The notes under the pieces: model-generated
What the model was told of the DNA's origin: nothing
Seen by the model: only the letters and a program-made list of their open reading frames with translations
Database searches by the model: none
Part shown: positions 27,310-36,175 of the stretch, piece by piece
Layout of the letters: every line of letters starts with the position of its first letter
Position numbering within the stretch: the first letter of the stretch is position 1
Position numbers and translations under genes: made by a program
Source of the DNA: Nostoc commune NIES-4072
GTDB taxonomy: Bacteria > Cyanobacteriota > Cyanobacteriia > Cyanobacteriales > Nostocaceae
Length of the DNA: 64,000 nucleotides
Direction: 5' to 3'
Assembly (NCBI RefSeq): GCF_003113895.1
Contig: NZ_BDUD01000001.1
Span: forward strand, 4,450,262 to 4,514,261

Positions 27310-27471
27310 TTAGTCATTTGTCATTTGTCACTTGTCATTTGCCGCCAAAGTATATGATCTAAGGAAGCTTTTCTACGAGACGCTGGTCGCGTTCGGCTCA
27401 CGCTTCTGTGTTTGTAATTTGTCCAAAACTAATTACTAATGACTAATGACCAATGACTAATGACTATTTAT
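27310..27471. repeat. GTCATTT repeats and inverse AATGACT repeats
   Basis: GTCATTT/GTCACTT units at 27310-27342 and AATGACT/AATGACC units at 27436-27466 flank an ACGAGACGCTGGTCGCGTTC palindromic segment. The inverse units can pair and form a large hairpin between the NUDIX and hydrolase genes. Confidence 0.8.
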
Positions 27472-27502
27472 TATGGTGCTAAAAGTTAACTACTAAATTA
27501 AA

Positions 27503-28345
27503 ATGAATACACTATTCCGTAACTCGCGGATAAAGCTCTCTCAAGGGCTGATATTCTGGCGTGAAGTCGGTGAAAAAACTCCTATAATTTTTTTACATGG
27601 TGCTTGGAATGAGAGCAGTCAATGGTTATCTGTGATGGAGTCCCTTTCACAAGATTTCCATTGTTTTGCACTTGATTTGTTAGGGTTTGGTGAATCAGAA
27701 AATCCGAATATTCATCATTCGATAGATTTACAAGTAGAGTGTTTGGCTGAGTTTTTGCAAGCAGTCAAGCTAGAAAAAGTTTATTTAGTAGGGCATTCTC
27801 TTGGGGGCTGGATTGCTGCTAGCTATGCTTTAAAGTATCCAGAGAAACTTGATGGTGTAATATTGCTAGCACCAGAGGGTGTAGAGATAGCGGGACAAGA
27901 AGAGTATTGTCGAAAGATGCGGCAATTATTGAATTATCCGTCACTAATAGTTAAATTGTTGCGATCGCTAACTCCTTTCACTAAAATTGTGGGTTGGTAT
28001 GAAAAAATTGCCCAGGATTTGCAATTACATCAGGAATTATTGCGTTACCCCATAGCTTGCCAGTTACTCTTCAAACGGCAACAATCAGAAATTGAAGCGG
28101 AATTAGTGCAAAAGCGGCTTTATATGATAGATGTGCCGGTTTTTATTTTGCAAGGTGGCCAAGATACACCAGATGCTTTAGCTAAGAGTCGGGTTTATGC
28201 TCAACTGATGCCGAAAGTCGAGTTGAAAATGATTGCCCATGCCGGAAATGACTTACCAGAATCTTATGCTGGAGTTGTGGCAGTTGAGATTCGGGAGTTT
28301 ATTCAAGGTATTTTAAAAAACCATAATTTCAACAAATTAAACTAG
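27503..28345 (+). CDS. Alpha/beta-hydrolase fold protein
   Basis: 280-residue hydrolase. Seen: the oxyanion-hole HGAWNESSQW segment after IIFLHG, the nucleophile elbow GHSLGGW (Ser about 100), a later Asp in VFILQGGQDTPDA and a candidate catalytic His in IAHAGND. Substrate unknown. Its 3' end overlaps the 3' end of the convergent PIN gene by nine bases. Confidence 0.87.
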   Translation: MNTLFRNSRIKLSQGLIFWREVGEKTPIIFLHGAWNESSQWLSVMESLSQDFHCFALDLLGFGESENPNIHHSIDLQVECLAEFLQAVKLEKVYLVGHSLGGWIAASYALKYPEKLDGVILLAPEGVEIAGQEEYCRKMRQLLNYPSLIVKLLRSLTPFTKIVGWYEKIAQDLQLHQELLRYPIACQLLFKRQQSEIEAELVQKRLYMIDVPVFILQGGQDTPDALAKSRVYAQLMPKVELKMIAHAGNDLPESYAGVVAVEIREFIQGILKNHNFNKLN

Positions 28346-28801
28346 CTCATTCAGGGTTTGTTGCCAATCCACTACGCATATTCCTTCGCTCTCAAAGCGT
28401 GATATGTGTTTCAAGTTTGTTGTCACAACTATGACCTGATTAAAACTCTTTAATTGGAGAATTGCTTGATCAGCAAGAATTACATCACCATCCAAACTTT
28501 CATTGCTTGCTGTAGGCTGACCCTGGTTTCGTACCCATGCCCATAATTCGGCTGCTTTTCGCATCGTTTCGGGAGTCAGTGGTATGAGACAAATTTGGCT
28601 AAGTTTGTTGAGGCGGTCTATACTCTTTTGTTTTCCTTGTCTTAATAGTTCACGCCGAAGCTCATAATCGGCTATTTCTGGCACACGTATAACAGTTTCA
28701 ATTTTCCCCAATTATCGCAACCACTGTTGGACTTTTGGGTTTATTTTTGGATGCGTTACTTGACTCAAAGGATGAGTGTCTAGCAATACGGCTCTACTCA
28801 T
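28337..28801 (-). pseudogene. PIN-domain toxin gene interrupted by an in-frame TAA
   Basis: Reading from the ATG at 28801, codons 1-29 give MSRAVLLDTHPLSQVTHPKI and end at WLR, codon 30 is TAA (28714-28712), and the same frame continues LGKIETVIRVPEIADYELRR to the stop at 28337. The two parts are one PIN domain: Asp8 in VLLDTH before the stop, Glu in VPEIADYELRREL, Asp in LDGDVILADQAI and the late TTNLKH motif after it. A single base change (for example CAA to TAA) explains it. The remaining 124-codon frame would have to start at TTG 28711 and lacks the first catalytic Asp. Confidence 0.85.
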
Positions 28802-28809
28802 CTATGTTT

Positions 28810-29277
28810 TTAGACTGAGATCCGATTTTGATTCTGTGGATATATTTGTTCATCATATTCCGATTCATCAGTTATCCATTCGTCAACTAATCCTATTACT
28901 TTTTCTAAGGTATCATCCACTTTTGCTTCCGATTCAGAAAATTGGGCAAGTTGATTTTGCCTCAATTCTCGTAACCAGATTGGCAAGGGATTTGTTGCAT
29001 TTGTTCTTGGTGTGTTTATGGTTGCAAGTGCCGCAAGGATGTCTACGTTGTTATTCTGATTACCAATGAATGTAAATCTACTAAAACTCCCATAATATGT
29101 AGTACTCTCAGGGATCTGAACCTTACGCCAACGAAACAAAGGTGGTTGACCTTTGCTCAATGGCAACCATTGTCCCTCAATCAAGGCATCGACTCTTGCC
29201 CTAACTGCTAGTAATTCTGCGGAAGAAAGGGTATCCAATTGCTGCATAATTACATCTAGCTGTAAAGTTTTGGGCAT
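28810..29277 (-). CDS. Probable antitoxin partner of the broken PIN gene
   Basis: 155-residue protein encoded eight bases upstream of the PIN gene on the same strand. The N-terminal part (LDVIMQQLDTLSSAELLAVR) looks like a helical dimerisation/antitoxin segment; the middle holds a short Arg/Trp-rich stretch; the C-terminal 50 residues are acidic (KVDDTLEKVIGLVDEWITDE). No standard DNA-binding fold was recognised. Antitoxin role is inferred from position. Unlike the toxin, this frame is open. Confidence 0.6.
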   Translation of the reverse strand: MPKTLQLDVIMQQLDTLSSAELLAVRARVDALIEGQWLPLSKGQPPLFRWRKVQIPESTTYYGSFSRFTFIGNQNNNVDILAALATINTPRTNATNPLPIWLRELRQNQLAQFSESEAKVDDTLEKVIGLVDEWITDESEYDEQIYPQNQNRISV

Positions 29278-29359
29278 AGTTTATTTAGGGGTAAACTTCT
29301 CTTTTAATTCTATGCTATCTGGGTTTTGGATTGTCTATTTGCCGTGAAAATTCGGATTC

Positions 29360-30184
29360 CTATTCCTTATGCTCCATTACTATTTCTCGCATTCCCCAAA
29401 AAATCAAATTTTGTTCTACAATTAAGCGTGCTGCAATTTCAGGATATAAGGTTTGCAGATAGTTTAGTAATAAAGTGCGATCGCCCCCCTTAATTGCAAT
29501 CCTCCCATTAGGAAATAATTGCCACCACGCCTCAATAAAATCTTTAATCCCAGCTAATATTGTATAAACCACTCCACTTTGAATAGCTTCTGTAGTATTG
29601 AGAGCAAAACGCGATGGTAGAGACGGAAAGTTTTGCATTTCTACTAATGGTAACTGCCCTGTTTGTTGACCGAGAGTTGCAAATTGCAAACCTAATCCCG
29701 GCAAAATTGCGCCTCCAACTAGACACTGATTAGCATCCGCAGCAGTAAAAGTTAGCGCTGTCCCAGCATCAATTACCAACATTGGAAAACCCCACGTTTT
29801 CCCCGCACCCCACAAAGCTAAAGCGCGGTCAATTCCTAATGTAGGATAAACACCTTTGAGGGATACTTGATCTAAGGTAATAACACGAGTATTTGGATAA
29901 GTTTGCCAAATAGCAGTTTGGCTGGGAACTACAGAGGCGACGAGAAGGGGAGGGGGAGATAAGGGAGATGGGGGGGATGAGGAAGTATTTTCTCTGCTAA
30001 TTTTCTGATGGGGTGGAGAAATTGCCAGTAGTAAATGATCCAGGGTTTGACATTTAGCTAACTGTTGTATGACAGACTCAGCTAAATAGTGCGTATTCCA
30101 AGCTGAGTAAAGCTTTTTGCCAATAAATAACGCCCAATGTAGCCGAGAGTTCCCAATTTCCAAAGCTAGCCAAATTTTCCCCAT
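29360..30184 (-). CDS. coaX: Type III pantothenate kinase
   Basis: First enzyme of coenzyme A synthesis, CoaX type (acetate kinase/Hsp70 fold). Seen: [12 protein letters not shown] at the N terminus, [40 protein letters not shown] and IAIKGGD. 274 residues from ATG 30184; the longer frame to 30229 reads only repeat. Between the first and second domains a G-rich repeat (29941-29988 on the plus strand) codes for [15 protein letters not shown], an insertion not expected in the family, probably a surface loop. Confidence 0.92.
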   Translation of the reverse strand: MGKIWLALEIGNSRLHWALFIGKKLYSAWNTHYLAESVIQQLAKCQTLDHLLLAISPPHQKISRENTSSSPPSPLSPPPLLVASVVPSQTAIWQTYPNTRVITLDQVSLKGVYPTLGIDRALALWGAGKTWGFPMLVIDAGTALTFTAADANQCLVGGAILPGLGLQFATLGQQTGQLPLVEMQNFPSLPSRFALNTTEAIQSGVVYTILAGIKDFIEAWWQLFPNGRIAIKGGDRTLLLNYLQTLYPEIAARLIVEQNLIFWGMREIVMEHKE

Positions 30185-30339
30185 CTCCCTCATCTTCCTT
30201 ATCCCCCTCATCCCCGTCGGGGGTTTCACACTTTTAACTTTTTTAAGTCAGTTATATGTTTTTTAATAAAAATTAACATTCATCCCGTGTCACAATAAAA
30301 CAAGAGGAACAAATACTCATTGTGTCAAGGAGGGGAGTT

Positions 30340-32064
30340 ATGGTAGCACTCACCGAAAAAACAGAAAAACGGCTCACCATACAGACAGTGGAAATCGCTC
30401 AAGAGACGACGGCTATTCGCTCTCTGGATTGGGATCGCGATCGCTTCGATATTGAGTTTGGTCTGCAAAATGGTACCACCTACAACTCGTTTCTCATCCG
30501 TGGGGAGCAGACTGCCTTAGTTGATACCTCCCACGAAAAGTTTCGTCAACTATACTTCAATACGCTCACCGGACTAATCAAGCCAACAGAGATTGATTAT
30601 TTGATTATCAGCCACACCGAGCCAGACCATAGCGGTTTAGTTAAAGATTTGCTGCTTATGGCTCCGGAAATAACCGTTGTCGGTTCTAAAGTCGCGATTC
30701 AGTTTCTTGAAGATTTCGTACATCAGCCATTCAAACGGCGGATTGTGAAAAATGGCGATCGCTTAGATTTGGGCAATGGTCATGAATTTGAATTCGTGAT
30801 TGCTCCAAATTTACACTGGCCCGATACCATTTTCAGCTTCGACCACAAAACCAAAATTCTCTATACCTGCGATGCCTTTGGGTTGCACTATTGCTCAGAT
30901 AGCACCTTTGATGAAGACTTGGCAGCTATCGAAGAAGACTTTCATTACTACTACGATTGCTTAATGGGGCCGAATGCCCGCTCAGTTTTATCTGCCCTGA
31001 AACGAATGGGTGAACTGAAAACCATTGACATGATTGCCACAGGACACGGGCCATTATTATCTCACAATGTTGAGGAACTAGTGGGACGTTACCGCACTTG
31101 GAGCCAAACGCAAGCCAAGCCAGAAACGGTAGTTGGAATATTTTACGTTTCCGAATACGGATATAGCGATCGCCTCGCGCAAGCAATTGCCAACGGTATC
31201 GGCAAAACTGGTGTTGCCGTGGAAATTGTCGATTTGGGATCTGAAGTCGATTTACAAGAACTGCGGGAGCTAGTTAGCCGATGTGCTGGGCTAATCGTTG
31301 GTTTACCTCCAGCTTCTGGCGCTGCGAGCATTCAAGCTGCACTCAGCACAGTTTTAGGATCTGCCAAAGAAAAACAAGCTATCGGCGTATTTGAAACCGG
31401 TGGTGGCGATGATGAGCCAATAGATCCTTTGCTGAGTAAATTCCGCAATTTGGGTTTGACAACAGTTTTTCCAGCAATTCGGATTAAACAAACGCCTACA
31501 GAAAATACCTACAAGCTGTGTGAAGAAGCGGGTACTGACTTAGCTCAATGGGTAACACGCGATCGCAGCATCAAAGCTATGAAATCCCTTGGTGCTGACT
31601 TAGATAAAGCATTAGGTAGAATTAGCGGCGGATTATATATTATTACTGCCAAAAAAGGCGATGTATCCAGTGCCATGTTAGCCTCCTGGGTTGCTCAAGC
31701 CAGCTTCAAACCATTGGGATTCTCCATTGCAGTAGCCAAAGATCGGGCGATTGAATCACTCATGCAAGTAGGCGATCGCTTTGTTCTCAATGTCTTAGAA
31801 GAAGGCAATTTCCAACCACTAATGAAGCACTTTTTGAAACGGTTTGCCCCTGGCGCCGATCGCTTTCAAGGAGTGAGAACTCAGCCAGCCGAAAATGGTG
31901 CGCCTATTCTTAATGACGCCCTTGCCTACATGGAGTGCGAAGTTATCAGTAGAATGGATTGTGGCGACCATTGGGCAGTATACAGCACCGTCTATGCCGG
32001 ACGAGTTTCTAAGCCAGATGCTTTAACTGCTGTGCATCACCGCAAAGTTGGAAACCACTATTAG
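30340..32064 (+). CDS. flv3: Flavodiiron protein, Flv3 type
   Basis: Cyanobacterial flavodiiron protein that reduces O2 to water with electrons from photosystem I. Three domains are visible: metallo-beta-lactamase-like (residues 1-260), flavodoxin-like (265-405) and a C-terminal flavin reductase-like domain (425-574). The diiron ligands are canonical: His92, Glu94, Asp96 and His97 in SHTEPDHSG, and His in NLHWPD. Start at ATG 30340 has AAGGAGGGG six bases upstream. Immediately upstream of flv1 in tandem, an order I recall for the heterocyst-expressed flv3B-flv1B pair; the B assignment is inference. Confidence 0.94.
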   Translation: MVALTEKTEKRLTIQTVEIAQETTAIRSLDWDRDRFDIEFGLQNGTTYNSFLIRGEQTALVDTSHEKFRQLYFNTLTGLIKPTEIDYLIISHTEPDHSGLVKDLLLMAPEITVVGSKVAIQFLEDFVHQPFKRRIVKNGDRLDLGNGHEFEFVIAPNLHWPDTIFSFDHKTKILYTCDAFGLHYCSDSTFDEDLAAIEEDFHYYYDCLMGPNARSVLSALKRMGELKTIDMIATGHGPLLSHNVEELVGRYRTWSQTQAKPETVVGIFYVSEYGYSDRLAQAIANGIGKTGVAVEIVDLGSEVDLQELRELVSRCAGLIVGLPPASGAASIQAALSTVLGSAKEKQAIGVFETGGGDDEPIDPLLSKFRNLGLTTVFPAIRIKQTPTENTYKLCEEAGTDLAQWVTRDRSIKAMKSLGADLDKALGRISGGLYIITAKKGDVSSAMLASWVAQASFKPLGFSIAVAKDRAIESLMQVGDRFVLNVLEEGNFQPLMKHFLKRFAPGADRFQGVRTQPAENGAPILNDALAYMECEVISRMDCGDHWAVYSTVYAGRVSKPDALTAVHHRKVGNHY

Positions 32065-32216
32065 GGACTAGGGATTGGGGAATAGGGACTAGGGACTGGG
32101 AAAAAGTTTTCAAATACCCAATCTCAATAATCCCTATTGCCCCTTATACCGTTTAGTGGTAACTAGTTCTACAGCACCCGATCACCAGTACCCAATCCCC
32201 AATCCCCAATAAAGCC

Positions 32217-33929
32217 ATGTCAAAAAATAAACCCCGTGATGTTCAAGTTTATCCAATAGCTACAGATACAAGAATACTGCGATCGCGCAGTTGGTCGAGG
32301 CTCAGGTTTGAAATTGAATATGCTCTTGCTAAGGGTACAACTGCTAATTCTTATTTAATCGAAAGCGAAAAAACTGCCATTATTGATCCTCCAGGGGAAA
32401 CGTTTACAGAAATTTATTTAAAAGCGTTGCAGCAGCGTTTCCATCTCGAAGACTTAGATTATGTAATTTTGGGACATGTCAACCCTAACCGCGCTGCAAC
32501 TTTAAAAGCTTTGTTGAAAATTGCCCCGCAAATCACTTTTGTTTGTTCTAATCCCGGAGCGATTAATTTACGTGCGGCGCTGGAAAATCCAGATTTGCAA
32601 ATTCTGGTGATGCGGGGCGAAGAAACCTTAGATTTAGGCAACGGACATAATTTACAATTTATTCCCACCCCCAATCCTCGCTATGCAGATCAACTTTGCA
32701 CCTACGATCCACAAACAGAAATTTTGTACTCAGATAAGTTATTTGGGGCGCATGTTTGTGGTGATCAGGTATTTGATGAAGGCTGGGAAGTATATAACGA
32801 AGATCGGCGCTATTATTTTGATTGCCTCATGGCTCCCCACGCTCGTCAAGTTGAGACAGCGCTGGAGAAATTAGCTGATTTCCCCGTGCGAATGTATGCC
32901 ACAGGACACGGCCCTTTGGTACGCTATGGCTTAATTGACCTGACCAAAGCTTATCGAGAATGGAGTCAACAGCAAACATCTGCTGACTTGACAGTAGCGT
33001 TGATTTATGCTTCAGCTTATGGGAATACGGCAACGTTAGCTCAAGCGATCGCTCGTGGAGTTACAAAAGCTGGTGTCGCTGTAGAATCGATTAACTGCGA
33101 ATTTACTGAACCAGAAGAAATCCGGGCGGCTGTGGAAAAAGCCGGTGGTTTTATCATCGGTTCTCCTACCCTCGGTGGTCATGCACCCACACCCGTGCAA
33201 ACAGCTTTAGGAATTGTCCTATCCACCGCTACTAACAATAAACTCGCTGGTGTTTTTGGTTCCTTTGGCTGGAGTGGGGAAGCGGTTGATTTAATTGAAG
33301 GTAAATTGAAAGATGCTGGCTATCGGTTTGGTTTTGATACCATCCGCGTAAAATTCAAACCCGACGATGCCACTTTACAATTATGTGAAGAAGCTGGAAC
33401 CGATTTTGCCCAAGCCCTGAAGAAAGCTAGAAAAGTGCGATCGCAGAGTATTCCTGCAACAACTGTAGAACAAGCAGTTGGTCGGATTGTCGGTTCTCTT
33501 TGTGTTCTCACAGCAAAAGAAGGCGATCGCTCTAGTGCCATGTTAGCCTCTTGGGTGTCTCAAGCTAGCTTTAGTCCGCCTGGTTTGACCATAGCTGTAG
33601 CTAAAGACCGCGCAGTAGAAACACTGACGCATACAGGAAACAAATTTGTCCTCAACATTCTTAAAGAAGGCAATCATTTGGGATTGATGAGGCACTTTCT
33701 CAAACCATTCGGCCCAGGACAAGACCGATTTGCTGATGTTGCCACTGAAGAAGCTGAAAATGGTTCTCCGATACTTACAAATGCCTTAGCATATCTTGAA
33801 TGTTCTGTAAAAAACCGGATGGAATCTGGCGACCATTGGTTAGTTTATGCCACTGTCGAAAATGGCAAATTGTTAGATAGTGATGGGGTGACAGCTGTGC
33901 ATCATCGCAAGTCGGCAACTCATTATTAA
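32217..33929 (+). CDS. flv1: Flavodiiron protein, Flv1 type (non-canonical metal site)
   Basis: 570-residue partner of Flv3, same three-domain plan (flavodoxin and flavin reductase domains included). The metal-binding motif is altered: His87, Asn89, Asn91 and Arg92 in GHVNPNRAA replace His-x-Glu-x-Asp-His, which is the known hallmark of Flv1/Flv2-type subunits that work as heterodimers. 152 bases of mostly repeat (GGGACTA units at 32065-32100) separate it from flv3. Confidence 0.94.
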   Translation: MSKNKPRDVQVYPIATDTRILRSRSWSRLRFEIEYALAKGTTANSYLIESEKTAIIDPPGETFTEIYLKALQQRFHLEDLDYVILGHVNPNRAATLKALLKIAPQITFVCSNPGAINLRAALENPDLQILVMRGEETLDLGNGHNLQFIPTPNPRYADQLCTYDPQTEILYSDKLFGAHVCGDQVFDEGWEVYNEDRRYYFDCLMAPHARQVETALEKLADFPVRMYATGHGPLVRYGLIDLTKAYREWSQQQTSADLTVALIYASAYGNTATLAQAIARGVTKAGVAVESINCEFTEPEEIRAAVEKAGGFIIGSPTLGGHAPTPVQTALGIVLSTATNNKLAGVFGSFGWSGEAVDLIEGKLKDAGYRFGFDTIRVKFKPDDATLQLCEEAGTDFAQALKKARKVRSQSIPATTVEQAVGRIVGSLCVLTAKEGDRSSAMLASWVSQASFSPPGLTIAVAKDRAVETLTHTGNKFVLNILKEGNHLGLMRHFLKPFGPGQDRFADVATEEAENGSPILTNALAYLECSVKNRMESGDHWLVYATVENGKLLDSDGVTAVHHRKSATHY

Positions 33930-34244
33930 TTAGGTATTGGGGACTGGCTATTAGGAAATTCTTACCTAGTACAGGTCGGCGGAAATAAACCGTCCATTCC
34001 AGATGAACGAAACGCTTATGTTGTATTCATTTTGGCTTTTGACTTCCGCCTTGCGGTACTAGTCTTTAGGATTTTCTACAATCCCCCCACCTGATTCTAA
34101 TAATTTAAGAGCTTCAGCCTTTGACATAACAGCCGTAGCAATGAGATCAGATCCTCCGCCCAAACGTGCAAGGATTCTGATAACTTCACCTTAGAGATGA
34201 GCAGTTTTATCAACTCTGCATAGCTAATCGGATATGATCTGGTC
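33930..34244. other. Gap with gene debris before brnT
   Basis: 315 bases. On the minus strand about 34068-34196 reads GEVIRILARLGGGSDLIATA then VMSKAEALKLLESGGGIVEN before a stop, preceded directly by a stop codon in the same frame, which looks like the tail of a decayed gene. The segment 34036-34062 repeats 26388-26415. I cannot name the parent gene. Confidence 0.4.
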
Positions 34245-34523
34245 ATGGAGTTCGAGTGGGATAAATCAAAAGCAGCCGCAAATTTGAAGAAGCACGGTGT
34301 CAGCTTTGAAGAAGCCAAAACTGTCTTCAGCAATTCTCTGGCAGTTATCTTTGATGATGAAGCGCACTCTATAGATGAGCAGCGAGAAATCATTATTGGT
34401 CACTCTCAACAAAATCTTTTGCTATTGATTTTTTTCACTGAGCGTTCCAATGCTATCCGTATCATCAGCGCCCGTCTCGCTACTCGAAGGGAACGTGAAG
34501 ATTATGAACGAAACGCCTTTTGA
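34245..34523 (+). CDS. brnT: BrnT family toxin
   Basis: 92-residue ribonuclease toxin of the BrnT family (RelE-like fold). Seen: the N-terminal FEWDKSKAAANLKKHGVSFE motif with EAKTVF, the IIIGHS strand and the C-terminal RIISARLATRREREDYE, which holds the conserved Arg residues needed for RNA cleavage. ATG at 34245. Its last 20 bases overlap the antitoxin start, so the toxin comes first, as is normal for BrnTA. Confidence 0.93.
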   Translation: MEFEWDKSKAAANLKKHGVSFEEAKTVFSNSLAVIFDDEAHSIDEQREIIIGHSQQNLLLLIFFTERSNAIRIISARLATRREREDYERNAF

Positions 34524-34746
34524 AAAATCCCAAAATTCTGATGATGAGCTTCAGGCTGAGTATAGCTTTGATTATCAAAAGGCAAAGCCTAATCGCTTTG
34601 CTGCCCGTAGTGGAACGCAACAATTAACAGTTGTGGTATTAGATGAAGATGTAGCTCAGGTTTTCACCACACCAGAATCGGTCAACAAAGTGTTAAGGGC
34701 GTTGATTGAGTCAATGCCACAAGCAGCAAACGGCGAAACAGCCTAA
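34504..34746 (+). CDS. brnA: BrnA-type antitoxin
   Basis: 80-residue antitoxin partner of BrnT, start ATG 34504 inside the toxin 3' end. Seen: acidic N-terminal part with QAEYSFDYQKAKPNRFAAR (toxin-wrapping region) and a C-terminal VVVLDEDVAQVFTTPESVNK segment in the place of a ribbon-helix-helix domain, as in cyanobacterial BrnA-like proteins. The usual partners form a heterotetramer that represses its own promoter. Confidence 0.82.
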   Translation: MNETPFEKSQNSDDELQAEYSFDYQKAKPNRFAARSGTQQLTVVVLDEDVAQVFTTPESVNKVLRALIESMPQAANGETA

Positions 34747-34811
34747 AAATCCTGTTGCATCGGGCGGTTGTAAGCCATCTTATCGAAAGCATAATCAACT
34801 CCAGCAAGTAG

Positions 34812-35195
34812 ATGAAAGCAAACTATTTAGAGGAATCGCTTTTCCGTGAGTTAGAAGAGCGTTTGCTTCAACCGGATGTACGAAAGTCAGCTAAAGATGT
34901 CATGGACTTACTTGCTGACGAGTTCATTGAATTCGGAAGCTCAGGGCGTGTTTTCGATAAACAGCAAATTATCAACAGCTTGCAGAATGAACGCATCGAA
35001 CCCCTGACGCAAAGATCGATAACAGAATTTAAAACCTTAGTTTTGGCAACAGGGGTTGTTTTAGTAACTTACCGTGTAGTCAAATATATATCTGACGAAC
35101 AGCCTGTTCATTCGCTCCGAAGTTCCATCTGGAAATTGACCAATGCTCGATGGAAAATGGTTTTTCATCAGGGCACTCTGCTTAGAGAATCATAG
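34812..35195 (+). CDS. NTF2-like protein (DUF4440/SnoaL fold)
   Basis: 127-residue protein with the NTF2-like cone fold: N-terminal LFRELEERLLQPDVRKSAKD helix, LLADEFIEFGSSGRVFDKQQ, VLVTYRVVKYI and the C-terminal SSIWKLTNARWKMVFHQGT strand pair. DUF4440 members are small enzymes or ligand-binding proteins; no specific activity can be read. It follows brnA by 65 bases on the same strand, but function in that operon is not implied. Confidence 0.8.
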   Translation: MKANYLEESLFRELEERLLQPDVRKSAKDVMDLLADEFIEFGSSGRVFDKQQIINSLQNERIEPLTQRSITEFKTLVLATGVVLVTYRVVKYISDEQPVHSLRSSIWKLTNARWKMVFHQGTLLRES

Positions 35196-35228
35196 GCGCG
35201 GCATAACAAGCAACTGTCAGTTTTGCAT

Positions 35229-35264
35229 AAAAAAGGCTCAAGCATTTCTGCCTGAGCCTTTTCT
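35229..35264. terminator. Bidirectional terminator
   Basis: AAAAGGCTCA/TGAGCCTTTT stem with a 12-base loop and A/T runs on both sides, between the convergent NTF2-like gene and the RRM gene. Confidence 0.85.
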
Positions 35265-35296
35265 AAATTCAACTAAATGACTTTCGCCTATCTAGT

Positions 35297-35620
35297 TTAG
35301 TAGCGACCACCACCACCACCACGGTTATAGCCGCCGCCACCACCACGATTACCACCACCGAAGGAACCACCTCGGTCTTCTCTGGGCTTCGCCTTATTCA
35401 CTTTAAGGTCACGACCCAGCCATTCAGCACCATCGAGCGCTTCAATAGCTTTGGTTTCTTCATCTTCTGAACTCATTTCTACGAAAGCAAAGCCGCGTAA
35501 ACGACCTGTTTCACGGTCAGTAGGTAGCTGAACACGCTTTACAGCACCATATTCTGCAAATACAGCACTCAGCGCATCTTGTGTAACTTCATAGGAGAGG
35601 TTACCAACGTAAATTGACAT
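35297..35620 (-). CDS. rbp: RRM RNA-binding protein, cyanobacterial cold-shock type
   Basis: 107-residue protein with one RNA recognition motif (RNP2 IYVGNL at residues 3-8, RNP1 RGFAFVEM at about 42-49) and a Gly/Arg-rich tail (GGGNRGGGGGYNRGGGGGRY). This is the Rbp family of cyanobacteria, many members of which are induced by cold. The leader is about 100 bases or more and may carry control; no motif was fixed. Confidence 0.95.
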   Translation of the reverse strand: MSIYVGNLSYEVTQDALSAVFAEYGAVKRVQLPTDRETGRLRGFAFVEMSSEDEETKAIEALDGAEWLGRDLKVNKAKPREDRGGSFGGGNRGGGGGYNRGGGGGRY

Positions 35621-35805
35621 TAAATGTCTCCAAAATCATAAGTTTGTAGAGATTTAGATTTCGGAGAGAAGTCTGTAATACCAAAAGGGAAAAGCCTGTC
35701 AATACTAAAAACAAACACTGTCGCCGAATTAATTCTCATTTCACTTCCCATGATGACATAGCAATTAACTTTCTGGGGGAAATTTTCAAAACTGTTATAA
35801 AAAGT

Positions 35806-35961
35806 TATATAGGAATCCGGTTTGATTTATGAAAATATCCGTAGGATGTGTTAGCGACAGCGTAACGCATCAAACCCTTGATAATAGTGCGTTACGAACT
35901 CCGTTCTAACACACTCTACAACACCTAATTTCGTTCAAAAATCAAATAGTAATCCTATATA
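35806..35961. repeat. Palindromic MITE-like element, tandem copy 1
   Basis: 156 bp bounded by inverted ends: TATATAGGAAT with GGTTTGATTT on the left and AAATCAAATAGTAATCCTAT on the right. The inside includes GTAGGATGTGTTAG and AGTGCGTTACGAACTCCG. It is fused at its right TATATA end to a second copy. Confidence 0.9.
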
Positions 35962-36114
35962 TAGGAATCCGGTTTGATTTCTGAAAATATACGTAGGATG
36001 TGTTAGCACGGAGAGTACGGCATCAAACTCGTGTTCATAGTGCGTTACGAACTCCGTTCTAACACACTCTACAATACTTAATTTCGTTCAAAAATCAAAT
36101 AGTAATCCTATATA
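35958..36114. repeat. Palindromic MITE-like element, tandem copy 2
   Basis: 157 bp, nearly identical to the copy before it and sharing the TATATA junction. A third, truncated left end (TATATAGCAGTTCG with TTTTGATTTTTGAAAG) follows at about 36109-36150, so three insertions or duplications were nested at the same kind of TATA target. Confidence 0.9.
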
Positions 36115-36175
36115 GCAGTTCGTTTTGATTTTTGAAAGTATTTGCGTAGATAGGGAGTGGGGAGTAGGGAAGAAA

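Larger units (their letters stand above)
35621..36175. other. Intergenic region filled by mobile palindromes
   Basis: 555 bases between two minus-strand genes. The right 370 bases are the tandem palindromic elements; the left 185 bases are the AT-rich leader of the RRM gene. No gene seen. Confidence 0.75.
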
